Shown: positions 27,652 through 36,134, counted from the stretch's first letter. The stretch is DNA of 64,000 bases from Parasphingopyxis algicola (GCF_013378075.1 NZ_CP051131.1:3112501-3176500), one strand, 5' to 3'. Notes: generated from the letters alone by a model not told the origin. Numbers and translations: made by a program.

Positions 27652-27786
27652 ATGACTGAAGAAGGGCCGCATCTCACCAAGAAGGAGGCACGCGCCGGTA
27701 CGACCCCGCATATGACGCGGGTAATACTCGTCGTTTCACTTGTGTTGATCATCGCCATTTTCGGGGTCTTGTTCTGGGCGTGGTGA
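27652..27786 (+). CDS. 44-residue single-pass membrane protein between phyR and ecfG
   Basis: A short open frame with a ribosome site (aaaggacgagg) about 4 bases before the ATG. The protein starts MTEEGPHLTKKEARAGTTPH and then has one hydrophobic helix (VILVVSLVLIIAIFGVLFWAW) to the stop. The charge pattern predicts the N-terminus inside. It sits in the 321-bp gap between phyR and ecfG and matches GC-rich codon use. I do not know its function; its place suggests a stress-response membrane peptide, but that is inference. Confidence 0.6.
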   Translation: MTEEGPHLTKKEARAGTTPHMTRVILVVSLVLIIAIFGVLFWAW

Positions 27787-27818
27787 GTGTCTTCGGCCGA
27801 CTGCGTTCGGTATGTGGC

Positions 27819-27858
27819 ATTAGCGATTGTTATGGCTTAAACCGTTGGGATCGCTAAT
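27819..27858. promoter_or_regulatory. Inverted repeat upstream of ecfG
   Basis: Perfect 9-bp arms (attagcgat at 27819-27827, atcgctaat at 27850-27858) separated by 22 bp, ending 41 bp before the ecfG ATG. AT-rich arms and spacing of about three turns centre to centre fit a two-site operator or a stem in the 5' leader. No canonical EcfG promoter was found in this gap. Confidence 0.4.
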
Positions 27859-27899
27859 AGACCGGTTGGTAGCGGATGAGTTTACGGGGGGGTCCTTAG

Positions 27900-28526
27900 A
27901 TGGCCAAAACGCCTAGCAAGGCGGACGGAGAGGCGGAAAAACCCGAACCGCTGAGCGATTCCGAATTCAAGGATCAGCTTGCACAGGTAATCCCGCACCT
28001 GCGCGCTTTTGGCCGTTCCCTCTCCGGCAATCGCGACACCGCGGATGACCTCGTGCAGGAAACGCTGCTCAAGGCGTGGGCCGCGCGCGAACGGTTCCAG
28101 GCCGGTACCAACATGCGGGCATGGACGTTCATCATTCTGCGCAACCTGTTCCTGTCGCAGATGCGTCGATCAAAGTTCAAAGGCGAATGGGACGATCTGA
28201 CCGCGGACAAATTGCTCGCCGCGCCGGCCAGCCAGGATCGGCATGTCGAATTGGGCGACATGCAGCGGGCCTTGATGGAATTGCCGGAAACGCAGCGCGA
28301 GGCTCTGATCCTCGTGGGAGCCGGCGGTTTCGCCTATGAGGAGGCGGCCGAGATCTGCGGATGTGCAGTCGGGACGATCAAGAGCCGCGTGGCCCGCGGA
28401 CGGACGGCGCTCGAAGCGCTGATGGACGAAGGCAAGCTCAAGCCTCGTGAGACGCTCGAAAGCGACAACGGCAAGACAGCACTGCAGGAGATCATGAGCG
28501 AAGTTGACGAGCTCAGCAACCGCTGA
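27900..28526 (+). CDS. ecfG: General stress response sigma factor EcfG
   Basis: An ECF sigma factor of 208 residues: region 2 with DTADDLVQETLLKAWAARERFQAGTNMRAWTF and a region 4 helix-turn-helix with LPETQREALILVGAGGFAYEEAAEICGCAVGTIKSRVARGR (motifs given as key parts). The ILRNLFLSQMRR element is typical of the EcfG group. A C-terminal tail of about 35 residues follows region 4. Released from NepR by PhyR, it directs RNA polymerase to GGAAC/CGTT promoters. A G-rich ribosome site (ggggggg) is 7 bases upstream. Confidence 0.93.
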   Translation: MAKTPSKADGEAEKPEPLSDSEFKDQLAQVIPHLRAFGRSLSGNRDTADDLVQETLLKAWAARERFQAGTNMRAWTFIILRNLFLSQMRRSKFKGEWDDLTADKLLAAPASQDRHVELGDMQRALMELPETQREALILVGAGGFAYEEAAEICGCAVGTIKSRVARGRTALEALMDEGKLKPRETLESDNGKTALQEIMSEVDELSNR

Positions 28527-28537
28527 GCAGGCAGGGC

Positions 28538-28720
28538 CTAGTTGAGTTTGCCGAGAAGTTCTTGAAGCTCGTCGGGTACGTCTTCATCAACAACACGGTC
28601 GAACGCGTCGCGCAGACATGCGCCGACCCGGGTTCGATTTTTTGTCGGAAATCCGAGGTGCAGATGGCCATCCGGACGCTTGCCGGACTCCGGACGGCTG
28701 GATGGCGAATTGTCGCTCAT
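28538..28720 (-). CDS. Second NepR-like anti-sigma factor
   Basis: A 60-residue product starting MSDNSPSSRPESGKRPDGHL and ending VGACLRDAFDRVVDEDVPDELQELLGKLN, matching the NepR pattern LR.AF..VV.E.(I/V)P.E...LLGKL of the gene at 26369. A longer frame running into glnE antisense is spurious. It is convergent with ecfG, with 11 bp between the stops, and divergent from glnE. It lacks a visible ribosome site and may be read from a leaderless transcript (see the promoter entry). It could tune EcfG or a paralogous sigma factor. Confidence 0.8.
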   Translation of the reverse strand: MSDNSPSSRPESGKRPDGHLHLGFPTKNRTRVGACLRDAFDRVVDEDVPDELQELLGKLN

Positions 28721-28728
28721 GCGTGAAT

Positions 28729-28753
28729 AACGTACAAATCGGACAAAAGTTGC
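28729..28753 (-). promoter_or_regulatory. EcfG-type promoter candidate for the second nepR
   Basis: On the minus strand GCAAC (28753-28749), a 16-bp spacer and CGTTA (from 28732) match the EcfG consensus GGAAC-N16/17-CGTT with one mismatch. The -10 ends 8 bp before the ATG, so the transcript would begin at or next to the start codon, in line with the missing ribosome site. This would make the anti-sigma gene part of its own regulon, a feedback loop. Confidence 0.45.
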
Positions 28754-28790
28754 ATTTGGCCAATAATCGCAGGATCCTGCCCGCATCGTC

Positions 28791-31499
28791 ATGACCGAGA
28801 GCGTCGAAAAGGACAGGATTGCCGCGGCGCTCGACCGGGCGCGGCGGTACGCACCTTTTTTGAACCGTCTTGTCGCAGCGAACCCGGAATTTGCGGAATC
28901 GCTGACCGATGGGCGGCTGTTCGCACATTTTGGCGATTTTGCCGTGCATCTGGAAACCGAACGCGCAGATTCGGTGTGCGCGTTGCGGCTGGACCGGCAA
29001 AAACTCGCGTTGTTCACAGCAATCGGCGATCTTGCGGGGGCGTTCGATCTCGTCGAGACGACCGCACTGCTGTCGGACTTTGCCGACTATGCGCTGGACG
29101 AGGCGATCGGGGCGGCCTTCGCGGAACGGCTTCCGGATGCGGCGCCGGCCGGCTTTGCCGTGATCGCTCTCGGCAAGCACGGGAGCCGGGAACTCAACTA
29201 TTCATCGGACATCGACCTGCTGTTCCTCTTCGATCCGGACACGATGCCGCGCCGGGAGAAGGACGATCCGCAGCGGGCTGCGGTCCGCATCGGACGCCGG
29301 GTGGTCGAAATCCTCAACGAGCGGACCGGCGACGGCTATGTCTTCCGGGTCGATTTGCGGCTCCGCCCCTCGCCCGAAGTTACGCCGATCGTGCTCACCC
29401 TGGGCGCGGCGATCGCGCATTACGAGACGAGCGCGGAGCCTTGGGAACGGGCGGTTTTCATCCGCGCGCGCGCGGCGGCGGGGGATGTCGAACTCGGGCG
29501 CAGGTTTCTGGATGCGATCCAGCCCTTTATCTGGCGCCGGTCGCTCGATTTCGGCGCGATCCGCGCCATTCGCGCGATGTCGCACCGAATTCGCGATCAT
29601 TATGCGCAGGGCCAGGAATTCGGACCCGGGTACGACCTGAAACGCGGCCGCGGCGGCATTCGGGAGATCGAATTCTACGCCCAGATCCACCAGCTGATCC
29701 ATGGCGGGCGGGAGCCCGAGCTTCGGGCTCCGGCTACGCTGGATGCGCTGTCGGCGCTCGGCGAGAGCGGTCAGATCGCGCCGCGCGATGCCGATCATCT
29801 GGCGAGCGCCTATCGGCTTTTCCGGACGATCGAGCATCGTCTGCAGATGATCGAGGATCAACAGACGCACAGCCTGCCGGAGGACCTGGCGGCGCTGGAC
29901 GCGGTGGCCGGCCTTCACGGCATGGCGGATGGGGCGGCGGTGCTCGAGGCATTGTCCGGTCCGGTTGCCTATGTCGGCGCGCTCTACGATCAGTTGGAGG
30001 ACGAGCGGCAGGAAGGGTTGCCGACGGATCCGGAAAGGCTCGAACAGGCGCTCGAAACAGCCGGTTTCAGGCCGGCCGCCGATGCGCGGCGCCGGATAGA
30101 AGGCTGGCGCGCAGGGCGGCTGCGCTCCACCCATTCGGCGGTCGCCCGCGAGGCGCTGGAGGATGTGCTGCCGGCGCTGGTCTCCGAGATGGGGATGGCG
30201 CCCGATTCGATCGGGGTCATCAACCGGTTCGACGTGCTGCTCGATCGCCTGCCCAGCGCGGTCAACCTGTTTCGCCTGCTTGAGGCCCGGCCGGGGCTGG
30301 CGCGCCTGCTGGTCGCCGTGCTCAGCCATGCGCCGGCGCTCGCCGACGAACTCGCGCGCCATGCCGAACTGTTCGACGGCCTGATCGACGCCACGGCCCT
30401 CGATCCGCCCGAACCGCTCGGCGAACTCACGGCTCTGCTCGCCGATCGCAGCGCGTCGCCCGACTATCAGCTGCGTCTCGACCGGATGCGCCAGCTGGTG
30501 GGCGAGGAGCGGTTCGCGCTCGGCGTCCAGCTGATCGAGGGGCGGAGCGATCCGCTCGACGTCGCGAGCGGTTATGCCCGGGTTGCCGAAGCCGCACTCA
30601 CCGTGCTCGCCGATGCCGCGATCACCGAATTCGAAGCGGTGCATGGTCGGATTCCCGGCTGCGATCTCGTGATATTGGCACTCGGCCGGTTGGGCGGCCG
30701 GGCGCTGACCCATGCGTCGGATCTCGATCTCGTCTATCTGTTTACCGGCGATCATTCAGCGCAGTCGGACGGCGATCGCTCGCTCGGCGCGACCGCCTAT
30801 TTCCAGCGGCTGGCCCAGCGGGTGACGGCCGCGCTCAGCGTGCCGACGGCTGCCGGACCGCTCTACGAGGTCGATACCCGATTGCGGCCGTCGGGCGCAC
30901 AGGGGCTGCTCGCCGTCTCGTTCGACAGTTTCAAGGCCTATCATCGCGACAATGCCTGGACCTGGGAGCATATGGCGCTGGCGCGGGCCCGCCCCGTCTT
31001 TGGGCCGCAAAAGGCCCGGGACGAAATCGCCGCGACCATCGCGGGGATCCTGGATCGCGAGCGGGATCCCGACCCGTTGATAGCCGATGCGCGGACCATG
31101 CGCGCCGAGATAGCCGCACACAAACCGCCGGCCGGGCCGTTCGACGTCAAGCTCGTCGATGGCGGGCTCGTCGATCTCGAATTCTGCGTCCATCTCGTCC
31201 AGTTGCGCGACCGGACCGGCTTTAACCCGGAGTTGCGCGATGCGATCGCCGCGCTCGTGGAGGCCGGACTGGTGGATCCCGGTCTTGCCGACGCGCACGA
31301 TCTGCTGACCCGGATGCTCGTGACGCTGCGCCTCGTGTCGCCGGCGTCGCAGGACATTGCCGAAGCGAACCGGGCGCTGGTCGCCGAACAGTGCGGCGCC
31401 GACGACTGGGACAGCCTGGTTGCGGATTACGATCGGGCGCGGCAATGCGTGAGCGGCGAATGGCACAGGCTCGCCATGATTCAGAAAGAAGGAGATTGA
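28791..31499 (+). CDS. glnE: Bifunctional glutamine synthetase adenylyltransferase / deadenylase
   Basis: Controls glutamine synthetase by adenylylating and deadenylylating it in response to PII. The 902-residue protein has the two nucleotidyltransferase domains of GlnE: the N-terminal one with ALGKHGSRELNYSSDIDLLFLFD and the C-terminal one with ILALGRLGGRALTHASDLDLVYLF, each followed by a helical domain (YDLKRGRGGIREIEFYAQ; FDVKLVDGGLVDLEFCVH). The length is near the family norm of about 950. It is divergent from the second nepR, and the bcp start follows 2 bp after its stop. Confidence 0.95.
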   Translation: MTESVEKDRIAAALDRARRYAPFLNRLVAANPEFAESLTDGRLFAHFGDFAVHLETERADSVCALRLDRQKLALFTAIGDLAGAFDLVETTALLSDFADYALDEAIGAAFAERLPDAAPAGFAVIALGKHGSRELNYSSDIDLLFLFDPDTMPRREKDDPQRAAVRIGRRVVEILNERTGDGYVFRVDLRLRPSPEVTPIVLTLGAAIAHYETSAEPWERAVFIRARAAAGDVELGRRFLDAIQPFIWRRSLDFGAIRAIRAMSHRIRDHYAQGQEFGPGYDLKRGRGGIREIEFYAQIHQLIHGGREPELRAPATLDALSALGESGQIAPRDADHLASAYRLFRTIEHRLQMIEDQQTHSLPEDLAALDAVAGLHGMADGAAVLEALSGPVAYVGALYDQLEDERQEGLPTDPERLEQALETAGFRPAADARRRIEGWRAGRLRSTHSAVAREALEDVLPALVSEMGMAPDSIGVINRFDVLLDRLPSAVNLFRLLEARPGLARLLVAVLSHAPALADELARHAELFDGLIDATALDPPEPLGELTALLADRSASPDYQLRLDRMRQLVGEERFALGVQLIEGRSDPLDVASGYARVAEAALTVLADAAITEFEAVHGRIPGCDLVILALGRLGGRALTHASDLDLVYLFTGDHSAQSDGDRSLGATAYFQRLAQRVTAALSVPTAAGPLYEVDTRLRPSGAQGLLAVSFDSFKAYHRDNAWTWEHMALARARPVFGPQKARDEIAATIAGILDRERDPDPLIADARTMRAEIAAHKPPAGPFDVKLVDGGLVDLEFCVHLVQLRDRTGFNPELRDAIAALVEAGLVDPGLADAHDLLTRMLVTLRLVSPASQDIAEANRALVAEQCGADDWDSLVADYDRARQCVSGEWHRLAMIQKEGD

Positions 31500-31501
31500 C
31501 G

Positions 31502-31966
31502 GTGGTCGAAGAAGGTCAAATGGCGCCCGATGTGACGCTGCAACTGCCCGACGAGAGCGAAGTCGCGCTCAGCGCCTATCGTGGCCAGCCGCTGGTCCTC
31601 TATTTCTATCCCAAGGACGATACGCCCGGCTGCACCAAGGAGGCGATCGCCTTCACCGATCTCGCGGGCGATTTCGAACAGGCGGGGGCGAAGATCGTCG
31701 GCGTCTCGAAGGATCCGCCGGCCAAACATGTCAAATTCGCCGCCAAGCACGATCTCAAGGTCGATCTCGCGACCGATGCCGACGGCTCGGTAACCGAGGC
31801 GTTCGGCGTCTGGGTCGAGAAGAACATGTATGGCCGCAAATATATGGGGATTCAGCGCGCGACCTTTCTCATCGACAGCGACGGCAAGGTCGCCAAGATC
31901 TGGCCGAAGGTGAAAGTGGCCGGCCATGCCGAAGCGGTGCTCGAAGACGTGAAGGCGCTCGGATAG
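31502..31966 (+). CDS. bcp: Thiol peroxidase of the PrxQ/Bcp family
   Basis: Thioredoxin-like peroxidase that reduces hydroperoxides. The GTG at 31502 has the ribosome site aggag 8 bases upstream and gives a 154-residue protein of normal length; the open frame upstream overlaps glnE. The peroxidatic cysteine is Cys44 in YFYPKDDTPGCTKEA. The resolving cysteine usually found five residues later is Ile49, and no other cysteine is present, so this is a one-Cys form. Confidence 0.93.
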   Translation: MVEEGQMAPDVTLQLPDESEVALSAYRGQPLVLYFYPKDDTPGCTKEAIAFTDLAGDFEQAGAKIVGVSKDPPAKHVKFAAKHDLKVDLATDADGSVTEAFGVWVEKNMYGRKYMGIQRATFLIDSDGKVAKIWPKVKVAGHAEAVLEDVKALG

Positions 31967-31970
31967 GCGC

Positions 31971-32768
31971 ATGGGCGGGGCCAGCGTCGCAGAAGCGGTG
32001 GCAGGTGTCCTGCGCGCCGCCGATCCGAAGGACAAGGTTTTCGCGGCGCGGTCGGCGGCGCGGAACTGGCGCCTTGGAAGACTGCCGCATGTTTTCGACG
32101 CGGATATGCCGGATCGACCCGCACGTCCGGGACGGCCCGAATTGCGGCCGCCATCCGAAATGCCGCGTCGCGGCAAGGGCGGATCCGAGCGTGCCCGGAT
32201 CGCGATGCTCCACGCGCTGGCGCATATCGAGTTCGTCGCGATCGATCTCGCATTCGACCTGATCGGCCGTTTCGGCAGCGCGTTTCCGCGAGAATTCGTC
32301 GACGACTGGATGCGGGTCGGGGCGGAGGAGGCCATGCATTTCGCGCTGCTCGACCGGCGCCTCCGCGATCTCGGCGCTTACTACGGCGCGCTGCCGGCCC
32401 ATGACGGATTGTGGGAATCGGCCGAAGCGACCGCGCATGATGCGGCGGCACGGCTCGCGATCGTCCCGATGGTGCTGGAGGCGCGGGGGCTGGACGTCAC
32501 GCCCGCGACGATCGCGCGGTTCGAAAAGGTGGGGGACACGCGTTCGGCAAGGATTCTGGCGAGAATTATGAACGACGAGATTCGCCACGTCGGATTCGGC
32601 GTCAAATGGTTCGAATCCCTGTGCAAGGGCGGTAATGTTGCGCCGCAGCAACACTGGCAGAGCCTCGTTTCCCGCTATTTCGGCGGCCGATTGAAGCCGC
32701 CATTCAACGACTCAGCGCGTCGACAAGCCGGTTTGACCCGGGATTTCTATTCGTCGCTTGCCTGTTAG
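31971..32768 (+). CDS. DUF455 ferritin-like protein
   Basis: A 265-residue protein of the COG2833/DUF455 family, with ferritin-like iron ligands in HALAHIEFVAIDLAFDL, GAEEAMHFALLDRRL and MNDEIRHVGFGVKWFE. The fold and ligands suggest a di-iron carboxylate enzyme similar to the tRNA hydroxylase MiaE, but the substrate is unknown. It starts 4 bp after bcp, so the two are probably cotranscribed, a pairing that suggests redox chemistry. Confidence 0.82.
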   Translation: MGGASVAEAVAGVLRAADPKDKVFAARSAARNWRLGRLPHVFDADMPDRPARPGRPELRPPSEMPRRGKGGSERARIAMLHALAHIEFVAIDLAFDLIGRFGSAFPREFVDDWMRVGAEEAMHFALLDRRLRDLGAYYGALPAHDGLWESAEATAHDAAARLAIVPMVLEARGLDVTPATIARFEKVGDTRSARILARIMNDEIRHVGFGVKWFESLCKGGNVAPQQHWQSLVSRYFGGRLKPPFNDSARRQAGLTRDFYSSLAC

Positions 32769-32897
32769 GCACTTCGTTAACAATGTCGGCCCACACCGGT
32801 TGCGGGGAGGCAAAATCCGTCTCCGGATTGAGTATGGTTCTTGATTTGGGCGCAGAATCTGCGCGGCAAATCGCAAATAACGGGTCGCAAAACCGCT

Positions 32898-33560
32898 ATG
32901 ATTTCACGTATTTTCGCATCGGCCGGCCACTGGGTTTCAGCGCCTGCCTATGCTTTCGCCGCACTTCTTGCCGCCTTCGCCGTGTCGGCGCCGGCAACCG
33001 CTCAAACTAATACGACTGTAGCCGCGGAAAGTTCCGATGTTCGGACACTTTTTGCCAGCTGGCGCCAGAACGAACGGCAGCGCCGGGGCGTGATGGCCAT
33101 CCCGTCGCTCCGCCCGGTCGAGGGCTATCGCCTGACCAGCAGCTTCGGCACGCGCAACGATCCGTTCCGCCGCGGCCGTCGCATGCATAACGGTCTCGAT
33201 ATGGCGGGCCCGATCGGAACGCCGATCTACGCGACCGCCGACGGCATTGTCGGCCGCGCCCAGTGGCTCGGCGGCTATGGCAAATATGTCGAGATCAACC
33301 ATGGCGGCGAGATCCAGACCCGCTACGGCCATATGTCGCAGATCCTGGTCGAGCCGGGTGCGCGGGTGACGCGCGGCCAGCTCATCGGCCGGATGGGCTC
33401 CACCGGCCGCTCGACGGGCAGCCACCTTCATTACGAAGTCCGCGTCGCCGGACTTCCGGTCAATCCGATGCCGTTCATGACATCGGGCCAGTATCTCGCG
33501 CAGCTGGCTTCGGCGAGCAGCGCGACCGAAGGAACGACGGCCGTCGGCGCGAGCCAATAG
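32898..33560 (+). CDS. Secreted M23 (LytM-type) peptidase
   Basis: The ATG at 32898 gives 220 residues with a signal peptide (PAYAFAALLAAFAVSAPATAQ; cleavage after ATAQ). The M23 domain has zinc ligands in MHNGLDMAGPIGTPIYATADG and GSHLHYEVRV, with YGKYVEINHGGEIQTRYGHM between (key H.G...YGH pattern). Both HxxxD and HxH are intact, so it should be an active glycyl-type endopeptidase acting on peptidoglycan. The 129-bp gap upstream shows no feature. Confidence 0.9.
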   Translation: MISRIFASAGHWVSAPAYAFAALLAAFAVSAPATAQTNTTVAAESSDVRTLFASWRQNERQRRGVMAIPSLRPVEGYRLTSSFGTRNDPFRRGRRMHNGLDMAGPIGTPIYATADGIVGRAQWLGGYGKYVEINHGGEIQTRYGHMSQILVEPGARVTRGQLIGRMGSTGRSTGSHLHYEVRVAGLPVNPMPFMTSGQYLAQLASASSATEGTTAVGASQ

Positions 33561-33632
33561 CGTTTTCGTCGCGTTGTCGAAAAAAGGGGCTCGGCGCTTG
33601 CCGCGGACGGCCTCTTTTCCTATTTTGAGTAC

Positions 33633-33968
33633 ATGACCGACGTAATCGATATCGATCTGACGCAATCGGCCGCGACGCGTGTGGCGGCAATCGCCGAACG
33701 CCAGGGCAAGCCCGCCATATTGCGGCTGGCCGTGGACGGCGGCGGTTGTGCCGGGTTCCAGTATCGCTTCGAACTCGCCGACGGCGTCGAGGACGACGAC
33801 GTGCTGGCCGAGCGGGACGGCGTGAAACTCGTCGTCGACACGATCAGCCTCGATCTGGTGCGCGGCTGCTCGGTCGATTTCGTCGAAAATCTCGGTGGAG
33901 CGGCCTTTCAGGTTAATAATCCCAATGCCCAGTCGGGCTGCGGCTGCGGCACGAGTTTCTCGGTCTAA
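33633..33968 (+). CDS. erpA: Iron-sulfur cluster insertion protein ErpA (A-type carrier)
   Basis: Cytoplasmic A-type carrier that delivers Fe-S clusters to apoproteins. The 111-residue protein has the three conserved cysteines: one in GGGCAGFQY and two in the C-terminal SGCGCGTSFSV. Its stop codon overlaps the stop of the convergent GNAT gene by 4 bp. In many alphaproteobacteria erpA and xth neighbour dgt-argS; here they lie 17 kb away. Confidence 0.92.
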   Translation: MTDVIDIDLTQSAATRVAAIAERQGKPAILRLAVDGGGCAGFQYRFELADGVEDDDVLAERDGVKLVVDTISLDLVRGCSVDFVENLGGAAFQVNNPNAQSGCGCGTSFSV

Positions 33969-34459
33969 TCCGCTTTCAGTAGCATAACGATACGCGTCGC
34001 GGGATCGAAGCCGTCCGCATATTCCACGTCGAGTTCGGCCCGTACGCCCGGAGAAGGGTCTGGCCACTCCGCAAAGCCAAGCGACGCATAAAAGGGCTCG
34101 TTCCAAGAGATTTTCCGGTCCGTGATCAGCGCCAGCGTGGTAGCGCGCTCGCGGGCGTGGGCAATGACATGCCGCATGAGCTTGCGACCGATCCCGCGGC
34201 GCTGGAAGTCCGCGCCGACGGCGAGCTGGTCTATATATAGCAGATCGTCGACGGCATGCGCGCAGAGAAAGCCCGCTATCCGGTCGTCCTCCTCCCACAC
34301 CCAGAGCCGCCCCTCGCCGAGGCTTCGCTCGTAGCGGTCGCGCGGCGGCGGCCATTTGCCGATCGCCCATTCCAGATGCGTGCCGCGAAACAGCGTGTCG
34401 GCCGATTCCTCGATGGCGCCGATTTCGCCGAGTTCTCCGCTGCGCGCCGCGCGTATCAA
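33965..34459 (-). CDS. GNAT family N-acetyltransferase
   Basis: A 164-residue GNAT protein. The start appears to be TTG at 34459, with the ribosome site ggag 8 bases upstream. The acetyl-CoA loop is IDQLAVGADFQRRGIGRKLMRHVI, and FYASLGF marks the end of the fold. The substrate cannot be predicted. It is convergent with erpA and divergent from xth. Confidence 0.85.
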   Translation of the reverse strand: MIRAARSGELGEIGAIEESADTLFRGTHLEWAIGKWPPPRDRYERSLGEGRLWVWEEDDRIAGFLCAHAVDDLLYIDQLAVGADFQRRGIGRKLMRHVIAHARERATTLALITDRKISWNEPFYASLGFAEWPDPSPGVRAELDVEYADGFDPATRIVMLLKAD

Positions 34460-34511
34460 ATCTCATCTCCCGGCTGGCCCCGTCCCATCGATCGGGGCAT
34501 AAGGCGTTCCC

Positions 34512-35285
34512 ATGAAAATCGCGACCTACAATGTGAACGGGATCAATGCCCGGCTGCCCCGACTCACCGAATGGCTCGCCGAGCAGAAGCCCGATGTGGT
34601 GTGCCTGCAGGAGCTCAAGGGCGATGGCGACCGCCTGCCCGTCAAGGCGATCGAGGAGGCGGGCTATGGCGGCGTCTGGCTGGGGCAGAAGGGGTTCAAC
34701 GGCGTCGCGATCCTGGCGCGCGAGGCGGAACCTGTCGAGCATCGGCGCGGCCTTCCGGGAGACGATGAGGACGAGCAGAGCCGCTATATCGAGGCGGAGA
34801 TCGGCGACGTGATCGTCGCGTCGATCTACCTGCCCAACGGCAATCCCCAGCCCGGCCCCAAATTCGACTACAAGCTCGCCTGGATGGAGCGGCTGCTGGC
34901 GCGCGCCGAAGAGCTGTTCGCGACCGAGCGGCCGGTCGTGCTGGCCGGCGATTATAATGTGATCCCGACCGATCAGGATATCTATTCGCCGGACAAGATG
35001 ACCGACGACGCGCTGACCCAGCCGGAAAGCCGCGCCGCGTTCCGCCGGCTCGCGGCGATGGGCTGGACCGATGCGATCCGCGCGCGGTTTCCGACGGGCA
35101 GGATCTGGACCTATTGGGACTATCAGGCCGGCGCCTGGCAGCGCGATGCGGGCTTTCGCATCGATCATCTGATGCTGAGCCCGGTCGCCGCCGACCGCCT
35201 GCGCGATGCCGGCGTCGACAAGGAATATCGCGGCCGCGAAAAGGCGTCGGACCATACGCCGGTCTGGGTCGAGCTGGCTGGCTGA
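34512..35285 (+). CDS. xth: Exodeoxyribonuclease III
   Basis: AP endonuclease and 3'-5' exonuclease for base excision repair. The 257-residue protein has MKIATYNVNGINARLPRL, CLQELKGD, YLPNGNP, LAGDYNVIPTDQDIY and the final FRIDHLMLSP and KASDHTPVWVEL motifs carrying the metal and catalytic residues. Length is normal. Confidence 0.94.
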   Translation: MKIATYNVNGINARLPRLTEWLAEQKPDVVCLQELKGDGDRLPVKAIEEAGYGGVWLGQKGFNGVAILAREAEPVEHRRGLPGDDEDEQSRYIEAEIGDVIVASIYLPNGNPQPGPKFDYKLAWMERLLARAEELFATERPVVLAGDYNVIPTDQDIYSPDKMTDDALTQPESRAAFRRLAAMGWTDAIRARFPTGRIWTYWDYQAGAWQRDAGFRIDHLMLSPVAADRLRDAGVDKEYRGREKASDHTPVWVELAG

Positions 35286-35340
35286 CGGTTTCTCTCATTA
35301 AGTTCCCGTTTCGTTTACACCCGCCGCACCCGATGTGCGC

Positions 35341-35775
35341 TTAAGTTCCCGTCCGGTTGACGGCCATCCGGTCGACAGGGGCCGGCTTCCGCCGCGCCAG
35401 CACCGAGTCCATGCGGGAGAGGGCGACGCGCAGCTCGGCGCTGGACAGCGCGGCGTGATCGGGCTCACGATCGGGGATCGCATCGATGTCGCAAAAGGCC
35501 GCCACGCGCGCCTGCCGGTGCCGCGCCGCCGCCTCCCACGCCGCGGCGAAGGCGGGGTTGCGGCGGCGCAGTTTCGTCACCGACCGCCGCGACAGCCCGA
35601 GCGCCGCGCAGGACGCGCCGACCCGACCGCTCGCCTCGAACAGCGACAGAAAACACCGCATCCGCCGCGCCGTCCAGCCCGAGCGGCGGTTGCGGATGAT
35701 CGCGTCGGCGAGGGGGTCGGGCGTGACACACGCCGTTTGTCCTGCGCCCGTCGAAGGGCTGTTCTTTCCTGTCAA
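35341..35775 (-). CDS. Small HTH-type hypothetical protein, 5' end merged with a dispersed repeat
   Basis: The recognisable part, TPDPLADAIIRNRRSGWTARRM followed by LSLFEASGRVGASCAALGLSRRSVTKLRRRNP, looks like a sphingomonad family with one helix-turn-helix (WT...RM..FL.....G.V..A....G.S..S...LR.R). No ATG or GTG lies just before it: the choices are TTG at 35775, ATG at 35925 (whose reading passes entirely through a dispersed repeat) or an internal ATG at 35661. The gene may have lost its native start. The 3' end aacgggaacttaa is echoed 43 bp downstream. Function unknown. Confidence 0.45.
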   Translation of the reverse strand: MTGKNSPSTGAGQTACVTPDPLADAIIRNRRSGWTARRMRCFLSLFEASGRVGASCAALGLSRRSVTKLRRRNPAFAAAWEAAARHRQARVAAFCDIDAIPDREPDHAALSSAELRVALSRMDSVLARRKPAPVDRMAVNRTGT

Positions 35776-35870
35776 AGTCCCGGAAGAAAAGCGCAGGGCT
35801 TCGACAGGCTCAGCCCGAACGGAATCTGTGTTATCCCCGCCATTCCCGCTTTCGCGGAAGCGACGATGAG
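35750..35870. repeat. Dispersed palindromic repeat (cttcgacaggctcagcccgaac type)
   Basis: Arms gtcgaag (35750-35756) and cttcgac (35799-35805) flank a loop with partly complementary ttctttcc/ggaagaaa. The sequence cttcgacaggctcagcccga continues outside, and a second small hairpin cgctttcgcggaagcg follows near 35847-35862. This resembles intergenic repeats found many times in sphingomonad genomes (recalled, not searched). The 36135 upstream gap (35871-36134) otherwise shows nothing assignable. Confidence 0.6.
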
Positions 35871-36134
35871 AAGGGGAGGCAGCGAGGCCGATGGCTTCCC
35901 GCAATGCATGTGTCCGATGCGTCATCCATCATAATGGCACATGGTTTTTCCTACATTGCAAGGACGTTCGGATACTTCCAGTTCGCGGTGGAAGTCCGTT
36001 TGCGCCCCCTTATCGAACATTGATCTTGGCGGAGCGGATTGTCCACGAACAGCCCCGAAATTTCAGCTATCCTGTCTCAAGTGGTATGGTGACAACAAGC
36101 CATAACCAGAAGCAGGAAACGGGGATCGCAGGAG

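Noticed and set aside
35775-35925. ATG at 35925 as the start of the HTH gene
   Set aside because: The extra residues (SVRAEPVEALRF and neighbours) are the translation of a dispersed repeat.
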